Assembly: GCA_039182735.1 (NCBI GenBank)
Contig: JBCDCB010000028.1
Location: 1-46,547 of the forward strand
Reading direction: 5' to 3'
Origin: JBCDCB01 sp039182735
GTDB taxonomy: Bacteria > Planctomycetota > Phycisphaerae > Phycisphaerales > UBA1924
DNA: 46,547 bases
In this document: positions 27,331 to 34,386 of the stretch, piece by piece
Position numbering within the stretch: position 1 is the stretch's first letter
How the letters are laid out: every line of letters starts with the position of its first letter
The notes under the pieces: generated by a model
Database searches by the model: none
What the model was told of the DNA's origin: nothing
Seen by the model: the letters and a program-made list of their open reading frames with translations, nothing else
Position numbers and translations under genes: made by a program

Positions 27331-27383
27331 AAAACATATCTCGGTGGATTTTGGTGCATGCGAAAAGTCCCTCTTCGCTTGGC

Positions 27384-28118
27384 TCACGCGAGGCGGTCGT
27401 GCAGGCGCGCCCACTCGTCAGCAAAGACCTCTTGCCTGATCCGCTCGATGGTCCGCTCGTAATCCCACTCGCTCGAGAGCGGCGCCCACTGGTAGCCGTC
27501 GAGCATGATGGTGTAGTTGCGCCACAGCGCGTCTTCGAGATCGATGCCCGCGAAGGGCGGCATGCGACGCTGACCCGCGAGCTTGTGATGCCCGAGCGAT
27601 TGCGTCCACATGCCGTAGAGCGGCTGGCAGAGCGGCGCGTCGTCGGGGAGCGAGAGATCACCCGCATCGACGGCGTCGCGCACGATGCCCATGAGCACGT
27701 CCATCATTGCGGTCTTCACGTGAATGAACACGTTTCGCCGCTCTTCGCTGACCTTCGCGAAGACATCTGAAACATCAAGGATGTTCTCGACGGCAAAGTG
27801 ATCGGGATTCAACGCCACGAAGAGCTGGTCTGCAACGCCGATTGCCGCGACCCGTTCGCGGGGCTTCCCGTTGAACGAGGCGGCGCGCTTGAACATCGCG
27901 GCGCGCTGCCGCGCGGTGTCCGTATAGAGCGTGGCGAGCAGGTCCTCCTTGGAGGCGAAGTGCTGGTAGACCGTGCCCTTTGAGTACTCGACCGCCTCGG
28001 CGATACGGTCCATGTTCAGCCCGAGATACCCGCGTTCGGCGAGCATGCCGCGAGCGACCGCGAGGATCAGACGTTCGCGTTCGGCGATCTCGCGTTGTTT
28101 GCGCGTGAGCGTGCTCAT
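27384..28118 (-). CDS. TetR/AcrR-family repressor, probable regulator of the efflux operon
   Basis: 244 residues. The N-terminal helix-turn-helix spans about 12-60: ILAVARGMLAERGYLGLNMDRIAEAV, then SKGTVYQHFASKEDLLATLY, the standard TetR DNA-binding pattern. The C-terminal ligand domain is divergent, with a SLGHHKLAGQ helix and a Trp-rich end, and its ligand is not predictable. ATG 28118 is chosen because AGGGAG lies just upstream. A GTG at 28133 is possible but has no ribosome site. Its stop lies 119 bases before the adaptor gene, on the same strand, and copies of one palindrome precede both. This points to autoregulation and repression of the pump. Confidence 0.92.
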   Translation of the reverse strand: MSTLTRKQREIAERERLILAVARGMLAERGYLGLNMDRIAEAVEYSKGTVYQHFASKEDLLATLYTDTARQRAAMFKRAASFNGKPRERVAAIGVADQLFVALNPDHFAVENILDVSDVFAKVSEERRNVFIHVKTAMMDVLMGIVRDAVDAGDLSLPDDAPLCQPLYGMWTQSLGHHKLAGQRRMPPFAGIDLEDALWRNYTIMLDGYQWAPLSSEWDYERTIERIRQEVFADEWARLHDRLA

Positions 28119-28137
28119 GGGGACTCCCTGCACTTTA

Positions 28138-28160
28138 CGTCAACAATTGACGGATCGTCA
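28138..28160. promoter_or_regulatory. Putative TetR operator/promoter of tetR
   Basis: Three half-sites in a row: CGTCA (28138-28142), TGACG (28148-28152) and CGTCA (28156-28160). The last two form a 5+3+5 palindrome like that at 27318. On the minus strand TTGACG could be a -35 box, followed after 18 bases by TAAAGT as a weak -10. The operator would then cover the promoter. Confidence 0.6.
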
Positions 28161-28220
28161 AGAATTCCGTGGTTCAACAGGCACTCGGTCGAACTGCGTA
28201 ATCAGAGTACAAACAAAATG

Positions 28221-29960
28221 CTAAAAACCGCCGGCGTGCCCGTCGGCGCGTTGGTCGCTCGCCCCGGCGTACCCGTGCCCGCCGACTCGGTAGATCGCCT
28301 GACCGCGACCGAACGAGGCGTTGACCTGCTCCTGCGGTTCGAGTTCGTGCCCGCGCGCGCGGAGCGCTTCGTATACCGCCGGCGCGTGCCCTGGCTCGAT
28401 GGTGACCCGCTTGCCCGTATGGACCTGCCAGCGCGGGGCGTCGAGCGCCGCCTGCGGGTTCTGATCGAAGGCTTCGATCCGGGTCAGCACCTGAAGGTGG
28501 CCTTGGGGCTGCATGAAGCCGCCCATCACGCCGTACGCCATCACGGGCATCGTCCCGCCCGTCGGCACGTCGCGGGTGACGAAGGCCGGGATGATCGTGT
28601 GGTACGGCAGCTTGGAAGGAGCGAGCTCGTTCGGGTGCCCGCGCTCGAGCGTGAAGCACGCGCCGCGGTTCTGCAGCGCGATCCCGGTGCCCGGGACGAC
28701 AACCCCGGACCCGAACCCTGTGTAGTTGGACTGGATGAAGCTGACCATGTTGCCGTCGGCATCGGCGGTGCAGAGCAGGACCGTACCGCCCGGCTTGGGT
28801 TCGCCGTGATCGAAGTCCTGCGCGCGCGACGGGTCGATGGTCGCGGCGCGCTGCGCGAGATAGCCCGGGTCGAGCAGGCTCGCAGTGGATACGTCCATCG
28901 TCGCGGGGTCGGCGACGTAGCGGTGCGCGTCGGCGAAGGCCAGCTTCATCGCTTCGATCTGCAGGTGGAGGAGTTCGGGATCGTCGGGGCTGCTCGCGTT
29001 CGCGCCGATCGCCTTGAGCATGCCGAGTGCGGAGAGCGCCGCGATGCCCTGCCCGTTCGGCGGGATTTCGTGCAGGCGCACGCCCGCGTACTCCATCGAG
29101 ATCGGATCCACCCACTGCGCGCGGTGCGCCTCCAGATCGCGCTGGCGAAGCGGCGCGCCGGCATCGATCGCGGCGCGTTCCATCGCCGAGGCGAGTTCGC
29201 CGCTGTAGAACGCGTCGCCGTTCGTGCGCGCAATCGCCTCCAACGTGCGCGCGTGATCGGGCAGCGGCATCAGCTCGCCGGTCTTGGGTGTTCGACCATT
29301 GAGCAGAAAGGTGTTCCGCCAGGCGTCGAAGACCGCGTCGTCGCGGTAGCGGCGTTCGGCGAATCCCCAGTACTTGGCGACCTCGGGCGAGACCATGTAT
29401 CCGCGGGCGGCGTACTCGATCGCCGGCGCGAGAACGGTCTCCAGCGGGAGCTTGCCGAAGCGTTCGATCGCGGCGACCCAGCCCGAAACGACGCCGGGCA
29501 CGGTGACCCCCCACCATCCGTAGCGCGGGACCTTGTCGAAGGCGTCGTAGTCGCTCCGCTTCAGAGCCGCGGGCGATCGACCGGAGGCGTTGAGCCCGTG
29601 GAGTTTCCCGCCCGACCAGATCAGCGCGAAGTTGTCGCCCCCGATGCCGTTGCTCGTGGGCTCGACGACGGTCAGCGCGGCGGCCGCGGCGACGGCGGCG
29701 TCGATCGCGTTGCCACCCCGACGCAGCATCTCCAGACCCGCCTGGACCGCGAGCGGCTGGCTCGTGCAGACCATGTTTCTCGCGTACACGGGTGCCCGCC
29801 GGGACTCGTAAGGCAAGGCGTCACCGAAACTTGGAGTCGATCGGAGAGAGGTCATGGGGTCTCCCGAGGCGCTCCTGCCAGCGGCACCCGCGAGGGTCGC
29901 GGCCCCCAAGCCGATGAACCCGCGGCGAGACAGCCGCGTTCCCGAACCCGATCCGTCCAT
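28221..29960 (-). CDS. Gamma-glutamyltransferase-family Ntn hydrolase, Tat-exported
   Basis: 579 residues. The N-terminus has a twin-arginine signal (LSRRGFIGLGAATLAGAAG), so the protein is exported folded. It then follows the gamma-glutamyltransferase fold: VCTSQPLAVQAGLEMLRRGGNAIDAAVAAAAAL, GIGGDNFAL, and TVPGVVSGWVAAIERFGKLP. The autocleavage region is PGGTVLLCTADADGN, where the Thr of GGT aligns with the catalytic Thr; GSGVVVPGTGIALQNRG and GGFMQPQGHLQ follow. The family cleaves glutathione and other gamma-glutamyl compounds; some members are acylases. ATG 29960 is preceded by GGAGGTG at good spacing. The gene reads toward tetR and is divergent from the small protein at 30035. Confidence 0.92.
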   Translation of the reverse strand: MDGSGSGTRLSRRGFIGLGAATLAGAAGRSASGDPMTSLRSTPSFGDALPYESRRAPVYARNMVCTSQPLAVQAGLEMLRRGGNAIDAAVAAAAALTVVEPTSNGIGGDNFALIWSGGKLHGLNASGRSPAALKRSDYDAFDKVPRYGWWGVTVPGVVSGWVAAIERFGKLPLETVLAPAIEYAARGYMVSPEVAKYWGFAERRYRDDAVFDAWRNTFLLNGRTPKTGELMPLPDHARTLEAIARTNGDAFYSGELASAMERAAIDAGAPLRQRDLEAHRAQWVDPISMEYAGVRLHEIPPNGQGIAALSALGMLKAIGANASSPDDPELLHLQIEAMKLAFADAHRYVADPATMDVSTASLLDPGYLAQRAATIDPSRAQDFDHGEPKPGGTVLLCTADADGNMVSFIQSNYTGFGSGVVVPGTGIALQNRGACFTLERGHPNELAPSKLPYHTIIPAFVTRDVPTGGTMPVMAYGVMGGFMQPQGHLQVLTRIEAFDQNPQAALDAPRWQVHTGKRVTIEPGHAPAVYEALRARGHELEPQEQVNASFGRGQAIYRVGGHGYAGASDQRADGHAGGF

Positions 29961-30034
29961 GGCGCACCTCCAAAACCTTGGAGAAAGTGTACGGAAACGC
30001 GCGCACACGCCGCGGCAAATCGTCTCCTTAAGAC

Positions 30035-30289
30035 ATGATGATCGAGAATCCCAGCCTGTCCGAGAGTTGGCTCGCGAACCCTGAGCGGATCGCCGATCGC
30101 CTCCGAGAGCTCGATGCACGCTCCGTGCTCGAACTCAAGCCGCACGAACGCATGCTCCGCGAGGTGCTCATTGACGAACTCGAGCGTCTCGAATGCCGGA
30201 TCACCTACTTCGGCAGCGATGAGTGGGCGCGGATTCAGCGGGCGGCGTCGTGGAAAGACGGCGGGGACGCCAGCGTGAAGGGCTCCTGA
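30035..30289 (+). CDS. Small helical protein, unknown
   Basis: 84 residues, acidic to neutral, with no signal or membrane segment. It is mostly predicted helix (WLANPERIADRLRELDARSVLELKPHERMLREVLIDELERLECRI broken at its prolines), with a Trp near the end. Third-position GC bias matches real genes here. No family recognised. There are two adjacent ATGs (30035, 30038) and no clear ribosome site. The last 55 bases overlap the 3' end of the convergent speE, so the stop could lie in sequence constrained by speE. Confidence 0.6.
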   Translation: MMIENPSLSESWLANPERIADRLRELDARSVLELKPHERMLREVLIDELERLECRITYFGSDEWARIQRAASWKDGGDASVKGS

Positions 30290-31167
30290 TACCGTTCGTA
30301 CGCGTCGCGCACGAATCGGTTCACGTGCAGCAACCCCACCAGCGCGTGCCCATCGAGCATGCGCAGCTCGCCACGCACCCGCTCACGCAGCATCTCATCG
30401 GCCCGCTCGGCGGACATCGCCAGGTCGAGCGCATCGTCCCGGCCCAGCACGTAGCCCCAGGGTGATCCGTACGTCGCCGTCGGCGTGGTGTACGAACCCA
30501 CGTTGCTGAAGACCGACGCGACGGTGTTGTAGATGCGTGCGTGCAGTTCGATCTTCGCCGGCGAGACCGGACCCGCCTGCACGACGAAGACGCCGCCCGG
30601 CGCCAGCGACGAGCGGACACGCCCGTAGTACTCCTTTGTGAAGAGCTCGAACGACGGGCCGTCGGTGATCGCGTCGGTGAGATCGGAGATGATCACGTCG
30701 TAGTCGGAAGCGTTGTCGAGGAACTCGAGCGCATCACCGATGACGAGTTCGGTACGCGGATCGTCGAACGCGCCCTGGTGCATCTCCGGCAGGAACTCCT
30801 TGCACGCCTCGACAACATCGCCGTCGATATCGACCATCGCGACGTGTTCGACGGTGCTCCACTTCAGCGCTTCGCGAACGGTTGCGCCCTCGCCCCCGCC
30901 CAGCACGAGGACGCGCTTGGGCGCGCCGTGCATCAGGCAGGGCACGTGGACGAGCGGCTCGTGGTAGAGGAACTCCTCGCCGGTGCAGGATTGCCACATC
31001 CCATCGAGCACGAGCGCCTTGCCGTACGCGCCGCCCTCGACGATCGCCATCTCTTGGAACGTGGTCTTCTTGGAGACGAAGACGCGCTCGACGCCGTGGA
31101 CATACACGTCGTGCGGCGTGACGTACTCCGTCACCCAGATCCCGGAGTGCAGGTTCGGTCCGCTCAC
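30235..31167 (-). CDS. speE: Spermidine synthase (polyamine aminopropyltransferase)
   Basis: 310 residues. The N-terminal beta-strand domain (WVTEYVTPHDVYVHGVERVF, LVLDGMWQSC, YHEPLVHVP) leads into a Rossmann domain with VLVLGGGEGATVREALKW, MVDIDGDVVEACKEFLPE, VIGDALEFL and ISDLTDA. It transfers aminopropyl from decarboxylated AdoMet to putrescine. The start is a GTG at 31167, supported by GAAGGAG seven bases upstream. The frame is open further upstream but would run into speD. It follows speD by 32 bases, giving a two-gene polyamine operon. Confidence 0.92.
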   Translation of the reverse strand: MSGPNLHSGIWVTEYVTPHDVYVHGVERVFVSKKTTFQEMAIVEGGAYGKALVLDGMWQSCTGEEFLYHEPLVHVPCLMHGAPKRVLVLGGGEGATVREALKWSTVEHVAMVDIDGDVVEACKEFLPEMHQGAFDDPRTELVIGDALEFLDNASDYDVIISDLTDAITDGPSFELFTKEYYGRVRSSLAPGGVFVVQAGPVSPAKIELHARIYNTVASVFSNVGSYTTPTATYGSPWGYVLGRDDALDLAMSAERADEMLRERVRGELRMLDGHALVGLLHVNRFVRDAYERYQEPFTLASPPSFHDAAR

Positions 31168-31199
31168 GGTGCGGCTCCTTCGATCGAAGAGTTGCGCGG

Positions 31200-31595
31200 T
31201 CAGTTGAGCGCAGCGAGCGGGTTCTCTTCCGGCGCGGGCGGGTGCTCGACCTCGACCGCGCGCTTTACGCGGAGCAGCTTGTGATGCGTCGATCCGAAGG
31301 CACGCGCGAGGTACTCGCAGGCGTGCTCGGGCATCGCGACGTCGCCGCAGGTGAACACGTCGCACGCGGCGTAGCCGTCCTCGGGCCAGGTGTGGATGGA
31401 GATGTGCGACTCGGAGAGCAGGCCGAGCGCGGTCACGCCCTGCGGGGAGAAGGCGTGGCTGACCTCGCCGAGCCACGTCGCGCCGGCGTCCTCCGCGGCT
31501 TCGCGCAGCGTTCGCTTGATGAAGTCGTGATCGTTGAGAAGGTCAAACGGACAGCCGTAAAGCTCAAGAATGCAGTGTGTACCGACGCTTGTCAT
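31200..31595 (-). CDS. speD: S-adenosylmethionine decarboxylase proenzyme (bacterial SpeD/SpeH type)
   Basis: 131 residues, the short class found in Bacillus and Thermotoga. LLSESHISIHTWPEDGYAA contains the self-processing Glu-Ser bond whose Ser becomes the pyruvoyl group, and DVFTCGD follows as in the family. It supplies decarboxylated AdoMet to SpeE, encoded directly downstream. ATG 31595 is preceded by AAAGGGG at about nine bases. The C-terminal tail is a charged low-complexity extension (EVEHPPAPEENP). About 200 bases with no recognised gene separate it from the nuclease-like gene upstream, and its promoter should lie there. Confidence 0.93.
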   Translation of the reverse strand: MTSVGTHCILELYGCPFDLLNDHDFIKRTLREAAEDAGATWLGEVSHAFSPQGVTALGLLSESHISIHTWPEDGYAACDVFTCGDVAMPEHACEYLARAFGSTHHKLLRVKRAVEVEHPPAPEENPLAALN

Positions 31596-31797
31596 GACCC
31601 AACCCCTTTCGAGCTGCAAGCCTGACCGGCGCCGAGACGCCGCGATGCTCAGCAAATGGCCGCTCGCCCAGCGAGCGTGTGTCTATCCATGAAACCTCTG
31701 TGGGTGCGTGCCCGGCCTGACGCAGACCGGATTGGCGGGAAAGGTAGCCGCGGCAGGCTTCGCGGGCAAGAGAAATGCTCAAACTTCACGCTGGCCT

Positions 31798-32592
31798 TCA
31801 CGCCGAGGCAACCCGCACCTCCGGGCGCCGCGCTCGCTCGGCATCACGCGTCGCCGCCGCCGCGATGTTTCGCAGCAGCGTGGACCGTCGCGCGTCCCGG
31901 CTCGGTTCCGCCTCAGAACGCCGTACCGCCACGCACGCAGACGGATCGATCACGCCGTCCTCCGCTTGTTCGATCGACGCCGGCGACACCTCGAGCAGCC
32001 CCCAGCCGCGCGGCAGCTCTCGCGGCTTGACCACACGGGGCGGCGCGAGCACGTACAGCCGATCGGCCAGGCGATACCGCGCGAGCATGAAGAACTTCGT
32101 GTGCCCGTGCAGGCGCCGATCGAGGCGACGCAGCTCGCGCGACAACGCCTTGTGCGACGGGGATCGCGAACGGCTGAAGTCCCACGATTCCATCGAATCG
32201 AAGAGGTACCCGCGCGATTCTCGTAGCTCGGGCTCCGTTGGCTTGACGTGGGAGTCCTCGAGCTCGGTTCGACGCGCGAGCAGACGCTCTCGCCTCCGCA
32301 TCAACTCGTCGGCCCGGTCGCGGTCGGACAAGAAGTCCGCCCGGCTCTGCTTGCACTCGATGATGACGGTCCGCGGCTGGATCCTCGTCGAACGGGCGCG
32401 AACTCGTGCCGCGCTGTCCAGACCGACATCGTGCGCCGGTTGATCGAGCGGGAGCGTGTCCCAGTACGCCGCGACGTCGAGCCGCCACTTCGAGAGCGGG
32501 CACGCGACCTCGCGCGCGACGATTGAGCACCCCAGCGATCGGAGGTACGCGACAGCGATGTCCTTCAGCGCCCTGTGCGCACCCGTCTCCAT
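31798..32592 (-). CDS. PD-(D/E)XK-type nuclease-like protein
   Basis: 264 residues. The N-terminal helix and strand lead to KWRLDVAAYW (Asp39), and after a 30-residue loop to RTVIIECKQSRADFLSDRDRADEL with Glu79 and Lys81. The D...ExK arrangement and the following ADFLSDR helix recall MmcB-like and other restriction-endonuclease-fold proteins. The rest is basic and helical (LLARRTELEDSHVK, ALSRELRRLDRRLHGHTKF), with a YRLADRLYVLAP strand and an Arg-rich tail. DNA binding or cleavage is inferred. GAGGGG sits 5 bases before the ATG. The gene begins 12 bases after the SecA-like stop on the same strand, so it is probably co-transcribed with that locus. It may be a cargo-related or unrelated passenger gene. 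Confidence 0.6.
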   Translation of the reverse strand: METGAHRALKDIAVAYLRSLGCSIVAREVACPLSKWRLDVAAYWDTLPLDQPAHDVGLDSAARVRARSTRIQPRTVIIECKQSRADFLSDRDRADELMRRRERLLARRTELEDSHVKPTEPELRESRGYLFDSMESWDFSRSRSPSHKALSRELRRLDRRLHGHTKFFMLARYRLADRLYVLAPPRVVKPRELPRGWGLLEVSPASIEQAEDGVIDPSACVAVRRSEAEPSRDARRSTLLRNIAAAATRDAERARRPEVRVASA

Positions 32593-32604
32593 GCGAGCCC
32601 CTCG

Positions 32605-34386
32605 CTACATCGCCGCGAACCAGAGTGAATCTTCGAGCGCATCGTCGGCGTGCGCGAGCGAGGCGCGTTGGCGAACCGCGCTCGCTTGCGCACGACGCTG
32701 ACAATCGCGCACGGCGAGTGATCCCAGCGGGAACCTCGGTGGGAAACGTCGAAACAGGTCGTCGTCCGGGCTCACATGCAGCCGGCACGTGCCCGGATCG
32801 CCTTGGCGCCCGCAGCGACCGAAGAGCTGGCGATCGATCCGTGCGCTCTGGTTCGGCTCCGCCGCGATGACATGCAGCCCGCCGCTTTCGGCGACTCCGT
32901 CACCCAGTTCGATGTCCGTGCCGCGCCCTGCCATGTTCGTCGCGACGGTCACCGCGCCGGGCTGCCCGGCGCTCCGGATAATCTCGGCCTCGCGCTCGTG
33001 CCGAACCGCGTTGAGCACCAGGTGTCGGATCCCGCGCGCGTCGAGTTCCTCAGACAAACATTCGCTCGCGTGCACCGAACGCGTCCCGACGAGTACCGGC
33101 CTGCCGCGTTCGCGGACACGCTCAACCTCCTCCGCGACAGCGCGATCCCGGGAGTCTCCGTCTGCCGAGACCAGCGTCGGGAGCCGAACGCGCTGGCTCG
33201 TTCGATACGGCTCGATCCGCTCGGTTCGGCACGCGTAGACCGAGGCGAACTCTCCGCGCGCTTCGCGGGCCGTGCCCGTCATGCCGCAGAGGTGCCGGTA
33301 CCGCCTGAAGAACTGCTGAAAGCTCGTGCGCGCGCTGGTGGCGGTTGGTGTGCTGGGCTCAAGCCCCTCCTTGATTTCCACGGCTTGCTGCAGACCGCGG
33401 CGCCACGTGCGATCAGGAAGGATGCGCCCGGTGAACTCGTCCACGATCAGGATGCGCCCGTCACGATTCACGTAGTGAACGTCGCGGAGGAAGAAGATTC
33501 TCACGACGAGCGCCGTGGTCACGAGCTCTTCACGCCGCCTCGGGACAGACCACACGCCGCGGACACCGGACGCGGTGCGCGCGAGCCGCTCCCGCCCGCG
33601 TGCGTTCAGCTTCACGTCGCGTGTTTGCTCGATGGCGTCGTAGTGCTCGCGCACCACCAGCGACGCCGCGACCTCGTGCGCGCGTTTCGCCTCACCGGTT
33701 GCCGCGGCACGCACCGGCGTCTCGCTGAGGATCAGCGGTGTGCCGGCCTCGTCGATGAGCACGCTGTCCGCTTCGTCCACGATCGCGACGCCCAGCCCTC
33801 GCTGCAGCGGCATCCGCGTGCGCTCACCTTCGTAGAGCATGGACGCGGCCGATCGCCCCTTCATCGCGTCGAGCGAATCCCGCAGGAAGTCCGCCGCCAA
33901 CTCCTTGCTGGTCGAGTACACCACGCCCGCGCTGTACGCGTGCGCCCGTTCGGCTCTTGAAGACGCGCTCACGATCGAGGCGACGGAAGTCCCCGCCGCT
34001 GCAAAGAAGGACGCAAAGCGATCCGCGTCGCGCTGCGCGAGGTAGTCGTTCGCCGTCACGACGTGGACCGGCTCCCCCCGCTGCGCCCAGCGCGCAGCAA
34101 GCAATGCGCCGACGAGCGTCTTGCCCTCACCCGTATCGAGCTCGACGATCGAACCGCGGAGCATCGCGCGGACCGCCGCCATCTGATTGCTGCGCGCGCG
34201 CAGGCCCGCGTGGCGCTCCGCGAGATCCGCGAGCCGCCGGAGTTCCGCTCGCGCGTTCGGTGTGCGTGTTCGAGGAGACAGCGCGACCAGCACACGGGCG
34301 CGGAACGCATCGAGTCCCAGCGGCACCGGAGCCGGTGTCCGGCGTGCGCGAGCCGCGCGATGGAGATCGAGGAGCGACACGCTCAC
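32605..34386 (-). CDS. Short SecA-like translocation ATPase (paralogue without C-terminal domains)
   Basis: 593 residues against about 850-900 for housekeeping SecA. Motifs in order: Walker A DTGEGKT (84-90), VTANDYLAQRD (110-120), VDEADSVLIDEAGTPLI (203-219), IVDEFTGR (314-321), CGMTGTA (367-373), VATNMAGRGTDIELG (481-495) and GRCGRQGDPG (523-532). Both nucleotide-binding domains and a shortened preprotein-crosslinking region are present. The protein stops about 35 residues into what would be the helical scaffold. The wing domain and C-terminal zinc tail are missing. SecYEG-driven export by such a form is not established. GTG 34386 overlaps the stop of the M50 fusion gene by four bases, which fixes the start and couples the two. 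An ATPase role in moving a protein or peptide across the membrane with its neighbours is inferred. Confidence 0.88.
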   Translation of the reverse strand: MSVSLLDLHRAARARRTPAPVPLGLDAFRARVLVALSPRTRTPNARAELRRLADLAERHAGLRARSNQMAAVRAMLRGSIVELDTGEGKTLVGALLAARWAQRGEPVHVVTANDYLAQRDADRFASFFAAAGTSVASIVSASSRAERAHAYSAGVVYSTSKELAADFLRDSLDAMKGRSAASMLYEGERTRMPLQRGLGVAIVDEADSVLIDEAGTPLILSETPVRAAATGEAKRAHEVAASLVVREHYDAIEQTRDVKLNARGRERLARTASGVRGVWSVPRRREELVTTALVVRIFFLRDVHYVNRDGRILIVDEFTGRILPDRTWRRGLQQAVEIKEGLEPSTPTATSARTSFQQFFRRYRHLCGMTGTAREARGEFASVYACRTERIEPYRTSQRVRLPTLVSADGDSRDRAVAEEVERVRERGRPVLVGTRSVHASECLSEELDARGIRHLVLNAVRHEREAEIIRSAGQPGAVTVATNMAGRGTDIELGDGVAESGGLHVIAAEPNQSARIDRQLFGRCGRQGDPGTCRLHVSPDDDLFRRFPPRFPLGSLAVRDCQRRAQASAVRQRASLAHADDALEDSLWFAAM

